The notes beneath the pieces are model-generated. The model was not told the DNA's origin and did no database searches. It saw only the letters and a list, made by a program, of their open reading frames with translations. From an uncultured Oscillospiraceae bacterium (GTDB taxonomy: Bacteria > Bacillota_A > Clostridia > Oscillospirales > Oscillospiraceae), in assembly GCA_934667865.1 (NCBI GenBank), contig CAKUMR010000007.1, forward strand, positions 1 through 16,756: a stretch of DNA of 16,756 bases, written 5' to 3'. This document shows positions 6,294-13,100 of this stretch, in pieces; positions within the stretch are counted from its first letter, which is position 1; every line of letters begins with the position of its first letter. The translations under genes and the position numbers were made by a program.

Positions 6294-7052
6294 ATGTACT
6301 TTGATTCCCATGCCCATCTGGACGACCCCCGCTTCGACGCCGACCGCGAGGAGATCTTCGCCGCGCTGGCGCAGCAGGGGCCGGTCATGAACGTCGGCTG
6401 CGACCTGCCCTCCTCTGAGGCAAGCGTTGCGCTGGCGCACAAATATCCCTTTGTCTATGCCGCCGTCGGCAGCCATCCGGACGATGCAGCCAATGTGGAC
6501 GGCCGGCTGCTGGATACCTATCGGTGCCTGTGCGCGGATGCGCGCGTGCGCGCCATCGGCGAGATCGGTCTGGATTATCACTACGAGGATGTGCCGCGGG
6601 CGCAGCAGATCGTCGCCTTTGAGCAGCAGCTGGAGCTGGCCGAGGCGCTGGGGCTGCCGGTCATCGTCCACGAGCGCGAGGCGCACGGCGATGCGATGGA
6701 CATCCTCCGGCGGCATCCGGATGTGCGCGGCGTGTTCCACTGCTTCTCCGGCTCAAAGGAGATGGCGCTCTGGCTGGTCGAGCGCGGGTGGTACATCGGC
6801 TTCACCGGCGTGCTGACCTTCAAAAACGCCCGCCGCGCCGTCGAAGCGGCACAGGCGCTGCCGCTCGACCGCATCCTCATCGAAACGGACTGCCCCTATA
6901 TGGCGCCGGAACCGTACCGCGGCCGCCGCAATGACAGCCGCTATGTTCCGCTGGTCGCGGCAAAGCTGGCACAGCTCCGCGGCCTGACGCAGGAGGAGGC
7001 CGGACGCATCACGGCAGAAAACGCCATGCGTCTTTTTGGTATTGAAGCATAA
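6294..7052 (+). CDS. tatD: TatD family metal-dependent deoxyribonuclease
   Basis: A cytoplasmic TIM-barrel metal hydrolase; TatD proteins are 3'-5' DNases implicated in DNA repair and degradation. All metal-site motifs are present: H6 and H8 in FDSHAHLDD, E90 in IGEIGLDYHY, H126 in VIVHEREA, H149 in VFHCFSG, and D199 in ILIETDCPYMAP. The 252-aa length is typical. I chose the ATG at 6294 because TatD proteins normally begin with a short Met-x-Phe-Asp-Ser-His segment and GAGG at 6283-6286 is well spaced to it. A GTG at 6288, overlapping the previous stop, is the alternative and adds two residues. It is the last gene of the nuclease operon and stops inside a terminator hairpin. Confidence 0.93.
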   Translation: MYFDSHAHLDDPRFDADREEIFAALAQQGPVMNVGCDLPSSEASVALAHKYPFVYAAVGSHPDDAANVDGRLLDTYRCLCADARVRAIGEIGLDYHYEDVPRAQQIVAFEQQLELAEALGLPVIVHEREAHGDAMDILRRHPDVRGVFHCFSGSKEMALWLVERGWYIGFTGVLTFKNARRAVEAAQALPLDRILIETDCPYMAPEPYRGRRNDSRYVPLVAAKLAQLRGLTQEEAGRITAENAMRLFGIEA

Positions 7053-7088
7053 AAGGACTCCGTTCCCCGACGGGAACGGAGTCCTTTT
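7051..7088. terminator. bidirectional intrinsic terminator between tatD and nifU
   Basis: A perfect 17-bp stem (7051-7067 with 7072-7088) and a 4-nt loop, with AAAA at one foot and TTTT at the other. It ends both convergent operons. Its left arm overlaps the tatD stop codon, and nifU ends 10 bp beyond the right arm. Confidence 0.92.
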
Positions 7089-7097
7089 ATCAATCGG

Positions 7098-7532
7098 TCA
7101 GACCATGCGGCAGCTCTCGCAGCTTTCGCAGTCCGGGAATTTGGAGTGGTCGTATGCAATGCCGTTGCGGTCGTAATAATCCTTGACCGCCGACTTGATG
7201 GCCTCCTCCGCCAGCACGGAGCAGTGCAGCTTGTGCGCAGGCAGGCCGCCTAGCGCATCGACGACATCCTTGTTCGTCAGCGCGAGCGCCTCGTCGATCG
7301 TCTTGCCCTTGATCATCTCCGTTGCGATGGAGCTGGAGGCGATGGCGCTGCCGCAGCCGAAGGTCTCAAACTTCACGTCCTCAATGACGCCGCCCTTGAT
7401 CTCCAGATACATTTTCATAATGTCGCCGCACTTGGCGTTGCCGACCTCGCCGACACCATCGGCATTGTCAATGCTGCCCACATTGCGCGGGTGCATGAAG
7501 TGATCCATTACCGTTTCCGTATACAAAGCCAT
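7098..7532 (-). CDS. nifU: NifU/IscU-type iron-sulfur cluster assembly scaffold
   Basis: The scaffold on which NifS-derived sulfur and iron are built into Fe-S clusters for transfer to target proteins. The three scaffold cysteines are C35 (AKCGD, with the helper D37), C60 (FGCGSAIASSS) and C104 (KLHCSVLAEEAI). The N-terminal YTETVMDHFMHPRNVG is a family signature. The 144-aa protein ends in an extra cysteine cluster, C135, C138 and C141 in CESCESC, as seen in a subset of clostridial NifU-like proteins. Its strong ribosome site (TAAGGAGG on the minus strand, 7541-7548) overlaps the stop codon of nifS, so the two are co-transcribed and probably co-translated. No separate promoter is visible. 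Confidence 0.94.
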   Translation of the reverse strand: MALYTETVMDHFMHPRNVGSIDNADGVGEVGNAKCGDIMKMYLEIKGGVIEDVKFETFGCGSAIASSSIATEMIKGKTIDEALALTNKDVVDALGGLPAHKLHCSVLAEEAIKSAVKDYYDRNGIAYDHSKFPDCESCESCRMV

Positions 7533-7545
7533 TTTTCGTTCCTCC

Positions 7546-8733
7546 TTACAGAATGAATTGCTTTTTGCCGCTGACCAGGTCTTTCCACATCGGGGACATA
7601 TTGCGCAGGTACTCCACGATCTGCGGAACCTCGGCCAGAATGTGATCCATTTCCTCTTCGGTGTTCCACTCGCACAGGCTCAGCCGCAGCGAACCGTGCG
7701 CGACCTCATGCGGGCGGCCGATGGCCAGCAGCACGTGGCTGGGGTCGAGCGAGCCGGAGGTGCAGGCGCTGCCGGAGGAAGCGCAGATGCCCTTCGCATC
7801 CAGAAGCAGCAGCAGGCTCTCGCCCTCGATGCCCTCAAAGCAGAAGCTGACATTGCCGGGCAGACGATTCACCGGGTCGCCGTTGAGCGCGCAGTGCGGG
7901 ATCTCGGACAGCCCCGCGATCAGCTTGTCGCGCAGGGCGGAGACCTTCTGTGCGTTTTCTTCCATATGGTCGACCGCCTCGCGCAGCGCCGCAGCCATGC
8001 CCATGATGGCGGGGATGTTCTCCGTGCCGGCGCGCTTGCCGCGCTCCTGGGAGCCGCCCTCGATCAGGCTCGTAAGCACAATGCCCTTGCGGGCGTACAG
8101 CACGCCGGTGCCCTTCGGCCCGTGGAACTTGTGTGCCGACAGCGACAGCAGATCCACCTTCTGCGCCTGCACGTCGATGGGCAGATGGCCCGCCGCCTGC
8201 ACCGCGTCGGTGTGGAACAGCACGCCGCGCTCGCGGCAAACCGCGCCGATCTCCGCAATGGGCAGGACGGAGCCGATCTCGTTATTGGCGTACATCACTG
8301 TGACGAGACAGGTGTCCTCGCGGATGGCGTCGGCTACCTGCTGCGCCGTGACCGTTCCGATGGGGCCGACAGGCAGCAGCTCGATCTCAAAGCCCTCTTT
8401 TTCGAGCTTTTTCAACGTGTGCAGCACCGCGTGGTGTTCAAACGCGGTGGATATGATGTGCTTTTTCCCTTTGCGCTCGCCGATGCGGGCGGCGGAGAGG
8501 ATTGCCTGATTGTCCGCCTCGCTGCCGCCGGAGGTGAAATAGATCTCCCGCGGGGTGCAGTTCAGGCACTGTGCGACCGTTTCGCGGGCGCCTTGCAGCG
8601 CCTCCGCGGCACGCTGGCCGACGGAATGGAGGCTGGAGGGGTTGCCATAGATCTCGTCCATATAGGGAAGCATGGCTTCAATGGCTGTGCGGCTCATTTT
8701 TGTCGTGGCCGCATTGTCCGCATAAACCTGCAT
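7546..8733 (-). CDS. nifS: cysteine desulfurase, NifS/IscS family
   Basis: A PLP-dependent enzyme that converts cysteine to alanine and leaves a persulfide for Fe-S cluster assembly on NifU. Key residues are H100 (AFEHHAVL, stacking on PLP), D176 (LFHTDAVQ), the PLP lysine K202 (SLSAHKFHGPKG), the persulfide cysteine C324 (SSGSACTSG) and R350 near the substrate carboxylate. At 395 aa it is full length. I chose the ATG at 8733 (MQVYADNAATT) because the conserved protein begins there and AAGAAGGAA precedes it; a start at 8769 would add 12 unrelated residues. It lies between the Rrf2-type regulator and nifU on the same strand, and a consensus promoter sits immediately upstream. Confidence 0.95.
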   Translation of the reverse strand: MQVYADNAATTKMSRTAIEAMLPYMDEIYGNPSSLHSVGQRAAEALQGARETVAQCLNCTPREIYFTSGGSEADNQAILSAARIGERKGKKHIISTAFEHHAVLHTLKKLEKEGFEIELLPVGPIGTVTAQQVADAIREDTCLVTVMYANNEIGSVLPIAEIGAVCRERGVLFHTDAVQAAGHLPIDVQAQKVDLLSLSAHKFHGPKGTGVLYARKGIVLTSLIEGGSQERGKRAGTENIPAIMGMAAALREAVDHMEENAQKVSALRDKLIAGLSEIPHCALNGDPVNRLPGNVSFCFEGIEGESLLLLLDAKGICASSGSACTSGSLDPSHVLLAIGRPHEVAHGSLRLSLCEWNTEEEMDHILAEVPQIVEYLRNMSPMWKDLVSGKKQFIL

Positions 8734-8776
8734 ATTGATTCCTTCTTTCGTGGTATCTATAATAAACATATTTATT

Positions 8777-8787
8777 TACTAGGTTTA
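8777..8787 (-). promoter_or_regulatory. candidate operator copy 1 (TAAACCTAGTA) in the nifS leader
   Basis: The minus strand reads TAAACCTAGTA just downstream of the nifS -10 box. The same 11 bp occurs in the opposite orientation at 9270-9280, across the -10 region of the regulator gene. Two copies in the two promoter regions of an Rrf2-nifS cluster suggest the regulator's binding site. This is inference from the repeat alone. Confidence 0.45.
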
Positions 8788-8792
8788 ATTGC

Positions 8793-8821
8793 ATTATACT
8801 CCGCAAAGCCTACTTTGTCAA
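8793..8821 (-). promoter_or_regulatory. consensus SigA promoter of nifS-nifU
   Basis: Minus-strand TTGACA (8816-8821), a 17-bp spacer and TATAAT (8793-8798): a perfect consensus match. It starts 8 bp after the regulator's stop codon, so nifSU can be made without the regulator gene. The imperfect dyad CCTA-N9-TAGG overlaps the -35 box, at 8808-8824. Such a strong promoter fits a repressed gene. Confidence 0.9.
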
Positions 8822-8828
8822 TAGGTTT

Positions 8829-9248
8829 TTAAATCGCGTTTCGGTTTTCGTGCACAAGATCTTCCAGGCTCACGCCGTCGAGATAGTTGTTGATGAGCGT
8901 TTCCAGATTCTCCCACATGGAAAGTGTTTCGCATTTGCAGGCGCGAGGACATGGATTCTCACCGCCTTCCAGACAGGAAACGGGAGCGAGCGAACCCTCC
9001 GTCAGGCGCAGGATCTCACCCACGGAATAGTCCTTGAGCGCCCGGTTGAGGCGGTAGCCGCCGCCCTTGCCGCGCATACCCTCGACCAGACCGGCCTTGA
9101 CCAGAACGGAGACGATGCTCTCCAGATATTTTTCGGAAATCTCCTGCTTTTTTGCAATGACCGGCAGGGAAAGATAGGTTCCCTTTTCCGCCTGCGCCAA
9201 CTCCAGCATCACGCGCAGCGCGTAGCGGCCCTTGGTAGAAACCAGCAT
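8829..9248 (-). CDS. iscR: Rrf2 family transcriptional regulator (IscR-like)
   Basis: A small winged-helix DNA-binding regulator. Beside nifS and nifU it most likely senses Fe-S cluster supply and represses the cluster-assembly genes, as IscR does. The N-terminal MLVSTKGRYALRVMLELA and the wing GKGGGYRLNR (about residues 60-69) are Rrf2 hallmarks. Cysteines C92, C100, C104 and C106 lie where IscR binds its [2Fe-2S] cluster, though the spacing differs from the C92/C98/C104 of E. coli IscR. The protein has 139 aa. I chose the ATG at 9248 because GGAGG precedes it and homologues begin at this point; an in-frame ATG at 9305 would add 19 residues and cover the promoter. The symbol is by family and context; a CymR-like or other Rrf2 role is possible. 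Confidence 0.88.
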   Translation of the reverse strand: MLVSTKGRYALRVMLELAQAEKGTYLSLPVIAKKQEISEKYLESIVSVLVKAGLVEGMRGKGGGYRLNRALKDYSVGEILRLTEGSLAPVSCLEGGENPCPRACKCETLSMWENLETLINNYLDGVSLEDLVHENRNAI

Positions 9249-9269
9249 AAAAATGCCTCCTTGCTTAGA

Positions 9270-9280
9270 TAAACCTAGTA
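9270..9280 (+). promoter_or_regulatory. candidate operator copy 2 (TAAACCTAGTA) at the iscR promoter
   Basis: The exact 11-bp match to 8777-8787, in inverted orientation, overlapping the -10 box and the start of transcription of the regulator gene. It is placed for autorepression; the binding is inferred. Confidence 0.45.
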
Positions 9281-9305
9281 TACCACCATGTTTTAGAAAA
9301 TACAA
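9277..9305 (-). promoter_or_regulatory. promoter of the iscR-like regulator gene
   Basis: Minus-strand TTGTAT (9300-9305), a 17-bp spacer and TATACT (9277-9282), about 30 bp before the start codon. The -10 box partly coincides with the candidate operator. Confidence 0.7.
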
Positions 9306-9317
9306 GCTGCAAATCTT

Positions 9318-9352
9318 AAAAATCCCGCCGGGCTGTGCGCAGCCCGGCGGGA
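9318..9352 (-). terminator. intrinsic terminator of the glyA-exonuclease operon
   Basis: A 13-bp GC-rich stem (9323-9335 with 9340-9352) and a 4-nt loop lie 10 bp after the exonuclease stop codon and are followed on the minus strand by TTTTT. It separates this operon from the regulator promoter that begins just downstream. Confidence 0.88.
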
Positions 9353-9362
9353 ATGATGTATT

Positions 9363-10046
9363 TCACAGCAGCTCATACAGCGGCGGTTGGCCCTCGCGCT
9401 GCGGAAGGTAGCGAACCGAGCCGATGCGCGGCCCGGACACGCCGTATTTCGGAGAATAGCCGAACAGATCGACATAGCGGTCCAGATCGGCGCGCTCGGC
9501 CTGCATCGCACGCAGCAGCTCCGCCGTCGCACGGACATCGTCTATCGCGCGGTGGGAATTGCGCACCTTCTCCTCCAGGCCATAGGCAAAGATGGCGTCG
9601 TTCAGGCGGTGGGGATAGGGACGGCGGTCGCGGTAGACCGTCAGCACATCCAGCTTGGGCTTCTCCCGCAGGATGCGCGCATCGCCGTACTGTGCCAGAA
9701 AATAGTACAGAAACAGCAGGTCAAACTGCGCGTTATAGGCTGCAAGCATCGTTTCTCCGTCCAGGAGCCCGGCCAGCAGTGCGGCGAAGGCCTGCTTGGA
9801 GATGCCCTCCTCGCGGAGGACTTCGTCCGTAATGCCCGTCAGCGCGGTAATGCGCGGCGGCAACCGGCGGTCGTCCCGGCGGCGGATAAATTCGTCTTCT
9901 TCGGCGATGACGGCGATCTGTCCGTCCTGCATCGTCAGCTTCACAGCGGCAAATTCGATGATCTCGTCCCCTGTGGGGCTCAGGCCGCTGGTCTCCGTGT
10001 CAAACACGAGAACCGAACGGCAGCGAGAAAAGAGCGAAGCCGACAT
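9363..10046 (-). CDS. DnaQ-like 3'-5' exonuclease (DEDDh, PolC/epsilon type)
   Basis: A predicted 3'-5' exonuclease of the DnaQ superfamily acting on DNA or RNA ends. Exo I is FDTETSG with D16 and E18, Exo II is AAYNAQFDLLF with D109, and Exo III is the DEDDh motif HRAIDDVRAT with H165 and D170. About 40 residues after the domain include GYSPKYGVSGPRIGSVRYLPQ, which I do not recognise as a named domain. At 227 aa it is a stand-alone nuclease and not a polymerase fusion. I chose the ATG at 10046, which shares one base with the glyA stop (TGATG), so translation is probably coupled; the GTG one codon earlier is the alternative. No own promoter is visible, so it should be transcribed with glyA under the glycine riboswitch. 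The exact substrate is unknown. Confidence 0.88.
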   Translation of the reverse strand: MSASLFSRCRSVLVFDTETSGLSPTGDEIIEFAAVKLTMQDGQIAVIAEEDEFIRRRDDRRLPPRITALTGITDEVLREEGISKQAFAALLAGLLDGETMLAAYNAQFDLLFLYYFLAQYGDARILREKPKLDVLTVYRDRRPYPHRLNDAIFAYGLEEKVRNSHRAIDDVRATAELLRAMQAERADLDRYVDLFGYSPKYGVSGPRIGSVRYLPQREGQPPLYELL

Positions 10047-11296
10047 CACTCGTAGAGCGGATACTTTTTCGTCAGCTCCGCGACAGCGGCGCGCACCTTT
10101 TCCTGCGTTCCGGGGAAGTCCACGGCGGTGTCATAGATGCACTGCGCAATGACCTTCATGTCCTCCGGCTGGAAGCCGCGGGTCGTGACCGCCGGGGTGC
10201 CGATGCGCACACCGCTGGTGACGAAGGGCTTTTCCGGGTCGTTGGGGATGGCGTTTTTGTTGACGGTGATATAGTTCTCATCCAGCCGCGCCTGCAATTC
10301 CTTGCCCGTGATGTGCAGCGGACGGAGATCGGCCAGCATCAGGTGATTGTCCGTGCCGCCGGAAACGAGGTCGAAGCCCTTCTCCAGCAGCGCCGCAGCC
10401 AGCGCCTTGGAATTCTCGACGATCCGGCGCGCATATTCCCTGAATTCCGGCTGGAGCGCCTCGCGGAAGCAAACGGCCTTGGCCGCGATAACGTGCATCA
10501 GCGGGCCGCCCTGTGTGCCGGGGAACACGGCGGAATTGATCTTCTTGGCAAATTCTTCCTTGCCCATGATGATGCCGCCGCGAGGGCCGCGCAGGGTCTT
10601 ATGGGTCGTGGTGGTGACGATGTCGGCATAGGGCACGGGGCTCATGTGCATCCCGCCGGCGACAAGGCCGGCGATGTGCGCCATGTCCACCATCAGCAGC
10701 GCGCCGTTGCGGTGGGCGATGTCGGCAAAGCGCGCGAAGTCGATGGCGCGGGGATAGGCGGACGCGCCCGCAACGATCAGCTTGGGGTGGTGCTCCTTTG
10801 CAAGGCGCTCCACCTCGTCATAGTCGATGCAGCCGGTGTCGGGGTCGACGCCGTAAGAAACGCTGTGGTAGACCTTGCCGGACTGGTTGGCGGGCGCGCC
10901 GTGCGTCAGGTGGCCGCCGTTGGCAAGGCTCATGCCGAGAATGGTGTCGCCCGGCTGTAAAAGCGCGGCATAGACCGCCAGATTCGCCTGCGCGCCGCTG
11001 TGCGGCTGGACATTGACAAATTCCGCGCCGAACAGCTCCTTGGCCCGTGCAATGGCAAGACGCTCGACCTCGTCGACGACCTCGCAGCCGCCGTAGTAGC
11101 GCTTACCGGGCAGACCCTCCGCATATTTATTCGTCAGGACGGTGCCCATACAGGCGATCACCGCCGGGGAAGCAATATTCTCCGAGGCGATCAGCTCAAT
11201 GTTGCGCTTCTGGCGGCGCAGCTCCTGCTGCATCAGGACGCCGATCTCGGGGTCGTACTGTTCTACAAAGTCGATGGTGGGGCACAGTGTTTTCAT
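10046..11296 (-). CDS. glyA: serine hydroxymethyltransferase
   Basis: A PLP enzyme that interconverts serine plus tetrahydrofolate with glycine plus 5,10-methylene-tetrahydrofolate, the main source of one-carbon units and of glycine. The PLP lysine is K233 in [15 protein letters not shown]204 (MVDMAHIAG) contacts the cofactor ring, and IELIASEN (residues 33-40), [15 protein letters not shown] and QPHSGAQAN are SHMT signatures. The 416-aa length is standard. I chose the ATG at 11296 because the conserved protein starts there behind AAAGAGGAAA; an in-frame upstream ATG at 11386 would translate the riboswitch terminator. The leader holds a tandem glycine riboswitch, so expression should depend on glycine. 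Confidence 0.96.
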   Translation of the reverse strand: MKTLCPTIDFVEQYDPEIGVLMQQELRRQKRNIELIASENIASPAVIACMGTVLTNKYAEGLPGKRYYGGCEVVDEVERLAIARAKELFGAEFVNVQPHSGAQANLAVYAALLQPGDTILGMSLANGGHLTHGAPANQSGKVYHSVSYGVDPDTGCIDYDEVERLAKEHHPKLIVAGASAYPRAIDFARFADIAHRNGALLMVDMAHIAGLVAGGMHMSPVPYADIVTTTTHKTLRGPRGGIIMGKEEFAKKINSAVFPGTQGGPLMHVIAAKAVCFREALQPEFREYARRIVENSKALAAALLEKGFDLVSGGTDNHLMLADLRPLHITGKELQARLDENYITVNKNAIPNDPEKPFVTSGVRIGTPAVTTRGFQPEDMKVIAQCIYDTAVDFPGTQEKVRAAVAELTKKYPLYE

Positions 11297-11333
11297 GTTT
11301 TTTCCTCTTTCCTTCTGATGTGCTGCACAAAAC

Positions 11334-11368
11334 AAAAAATGAGTGCAGCCAACTCCGGCGACACTCAT
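11334..11368 (-). terminator. expression-platform terminator of the glycine riboswitch
   Basis: On the minus strand ATGAGTG (11362-11368) pairs with CACTCAT (11339-11345), with a short GCC/GGC stem inside, and TTTTTG follows directly. It lies between aptamer 2 and the glyA ribosome site. The arm ATGAGTG also occurs in aptamer 2, which offers a possible alternative pairing. Confidence 0.75.
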
Positions 11369-11397
11369 ACCTTCAGATGCCTGCACATCGGCAGGTC

Positions 11398-11552
11398 AGC
11401 CTCTGTCCTTTTGCCTGAGAGATTCGGCTTTCGCCTTGCACCTTCGGCACTCATAAATGAGATTCTCCAGAGATCCCTCGGCGGCTCGGTCCTTTCTCTC
11501 CTGAGAGCTTTACTCCTTCGGCTTGCCTGCGGCAACTTTCCCGAACCGCTTC
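11398..11552 (-). promoter_or_regulatory. tandem glycine riboswitch upstream of glyA
   Basis: Two glycine aptamers in series on the minus strand. Aptamer 1 (about 11481-11549) is closed by GCGGTTCGG with CCGAGCCGC and contains GCCGAAGGAG and CTCTCAGGAG. Aptamer 2 (about 11401-11472) is closed by CTCTG with CAGAG and contains GCCGAAGGTGCAAG and CTCTCAGGCAAAAGGACAG, which match the glycine riboswitch core very closely. The junction between the two aptamers is short, about 8 nt. The element is followed by an intrinsic terminator before glyA. Glycine riboswitches often turn genes on for glycine use; the direction of control here cannot be settled by eye. Confidence 0.95.
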
Positions 11553-11580
11553 ATACGGGATAGTATTGGTTTGTAATTCT

Positions 11581-11608
11581 ATTATAATACGTTTTCGGGG
11601 AATTGCAA
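11581..11608 (-). promoter_or_regulatory. promoter of the glyA-exonuclease operon
   Basis: Minus-strand TTGCAA (11603-11608), a 16-bp spacer and TATAAT (11581-11586), placed about 30 bp before the first riboswitch aptamer. Confidence 0.8.
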
Positions 11609-11724
11609 CCGTCACTTTCAATAATCCTGTATAAATATGTTCATACTGATTCTGCTTTTTCCACAAAAAAACTTGATTTTGACAGAAAATCCCCTTGCGT
11701 CCGCGTAGCATTTCCCGGCGCATC

Positions 11725-11740
11725 ATGCTATAATTAGCAT
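11725..11740 (+). promoter_or_regulatory. extended -10 promoter of the rnf operon within a dyad
   Basis: TGC-TATAAT (11726-11734) is an extended -10 element; no good -35 box is present at the usual distance. The -10 is embedded in a perfect dyad ATGCTA-TAAT-TAGCAT (11725-11740), and a further TAGCAT lies at 11706-11711. The dyad may be an operator. It does not resemble the Rex consensus. Confidence 0.65.
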
Positions 11741-11780
11741 ATGGAAAAACGAAAAACACATGGATTGAGGTGATCGCGCT

Positions 11781-13100
11781 ATGCCGCGTTCTTTTTTCGG
11801 CGGCGTCCATCCGAAGGGGTATAAGGAGCTGTCGCGCGACGAAGCACTGACGGTCTTTCAGCCGAAGCTCGTCAGCATTGCGATGTCGCAGCACATCGGC
11901 GCGCCGTGCAAGCCGCTGGTTTCCGTCGGGCAGCGTGTGACCGTCGGGCAGAAGGTCGGCGACGGCACGGGACTCTGCGCGCCGGTACACGCCTCCGTTT
12001 CCGGCACGGTCGTCGCCGTGGAGGAACGGCCGCATCCCGGCGGAACGCCGGTTCTGTCCGTCGTGATCGAAAATGACGGACGGGACGACCTGTCGCCGGA
12101 CATCCGCCCGCGCGAATCCATCGGCGAGCTGGACGCGCAGGCGCTCATTGACATACTCCGCGAGGCCGGCATCACCGGCATGGGCGGCGCGGGCTTCCCC
12201 ACCTATTTCAAGCTCTCCTCGGGGCTGGGCAAGGTGGACACCGTGATCGTCAACGGCGCAGAATGTGAGCCCTACATCACCGCGGACGACCGCCTGATGC
12301 GCGAGACCCCGGAGCGAGTCATGGGCGGCCTGCGGATCATCCGTAAAATTTTGCAGCCGGAGCGCACCGCCATCGGCATCGAGGCCAACAAGCCGGAGGC
12401 CATCGAAGCCATGCGCGCGGCGCTGGAAGAAGGCGTGGAGCTGCTGCCGCTGCGCGTGCGCTACCCGCAGGGCGCGGAAAAGCAGCTCATCCAGTCCGTC
12501 ACCGGGCGCTGCGTGCCCCCCGGCGGCCTGCCCGCCTCGGTCGGCTGCGCGGTGTTCAACGCCGCCACCTGCGCGGCGATCTACGACGCGGTTTACGCAG
12601 GAATGCCGCTGGTGCGGCGCGCCGTTACCGTGACGGGCGGCGCCATCGCCCATCCGCGCAACTTCATCGCCCCCATCGGCACGCCCTTTTCCGAGCTGAT
12701 CGAGGCCGCAGGCGGCTTTGCCTGCACACCTTATAAAATTCTCTGCGGCGGCCCGATGATGGGTCTTGCCCAGTATACCATCGACGCCATGACCATCAAG
12801 GGCTGCAACGCCATCACCTGCCTTTCCGAAAAGGACCGCCGCGGGCAGGCTGCGCAGCACTGCATCCGCTGCGGCAAGTGCGTGGAAAACTGCCCAATGC
12901 ACCTGATGCCGCTGTTCATGCACAAAGCGTCCGCCGCCGGGAAGCTGGAACGGCTGAAGGAGCTGAACGTCGCCGACTGCATCGAGTGCGGCTGCTGCGC
13001 CTACGGCTGCCCCGCCGGGCTTCCGCTGGTACAGAGCTTCCGCACGGCCAAGCGTATGCTGCGCGATGCCGCCGCACGGGAAAAGGAGGCTGCAAAATGA
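11781..13100 (+). CDS. rnfC: Rnf complex subunit RnfC (ferredoxin:NAD+ oxidoreductase, NAD/FMN and Fe-S subunit)
   Basis: A peripheral subunit of the Rnf ion pump that passes electrons between ferredoxin-side clusters and NAD+. It has the N-terminal biotin/lipoyl-like domain with GGVHPKGYKELS, the flavin/NAD-binding ITGMGGAGFPT (131-141) and VNGAECEPYITAD segments of the Nqo1-like fold, and two [4Fe-4S] motifs near the C-terminus: C361/C364/C367/C371 and C400/C403/C406/C410. The 439-aa length matches the compact clostridial form without the long Ala/Lys-rich tail of gammaproteobacterial RnfC. GAGGTGA at 11766-11772 supports the ATG. It is the first of six overlapping genes in the order CDGEAB. 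Confidence 0.95.
   Translation: MPRSFFGGVHPKGYKELSRDEALTVFQPKLVSIAMSQHIGAPCKPLVSVGQRVTVGQKVGDGTGLCAPVHASVSGTVVAVEERPHPGGTPVLSVVIENDGRDDLSPDIRPRESIGELDAQALIDILREAGITGMGGAGFPTYFKLSSGLGKVDTVIVNGAECEPYITADDRLMRETPERVMGGLRIIRKILQPERTAIGIEANKPEAIEAMRAALEEGVELLPLRVRYPQGAEKQLIQSVTGRCVPPGGLPASVGCAVFNAATCAAIYDAVYAGMPLVRRAVTVTGGAIAHPRNFIAPIGTPFSELIEAAGGFACTPYKILCGGPMMGLAQYTIDAMTIKGCNAITCLSEKDRRGQAAQHCIRCGKCVENCPMHLMPLFMHKASAAGKLERLKELNVADCIECGCCAYGCPAGLPLVQSFRTAKRMLRDAAAREKEAAK

Noticed and set aside
7558..8832. A 424-codon open frame on the plus strand antisense to nifS
   Set aside because: It is a shadow of nifS, which carries all the catalytic residues, and it shows no domain of its own.
9249..9305. 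N-terminal extension of the IscR-like regulator from an upstream ATG
   Set aside because: The extension would translate the promoter and the ribosome site; the family begins at MLVSTKGRYALR, preceded by GGAGG.
11297..11386. N-terminal extension of GlyA from an upstream ATG
   Set aside because: It would translate the riboswitch terminator and is not part of the conserved enzyme.
11451..12923. A 490-codon open frame on the minus strand across the glycine riboswitch and rnfC
   Set aside because: It covers a structured RNA and the antisense of rnfC, and its composition is that of a shadow frame.
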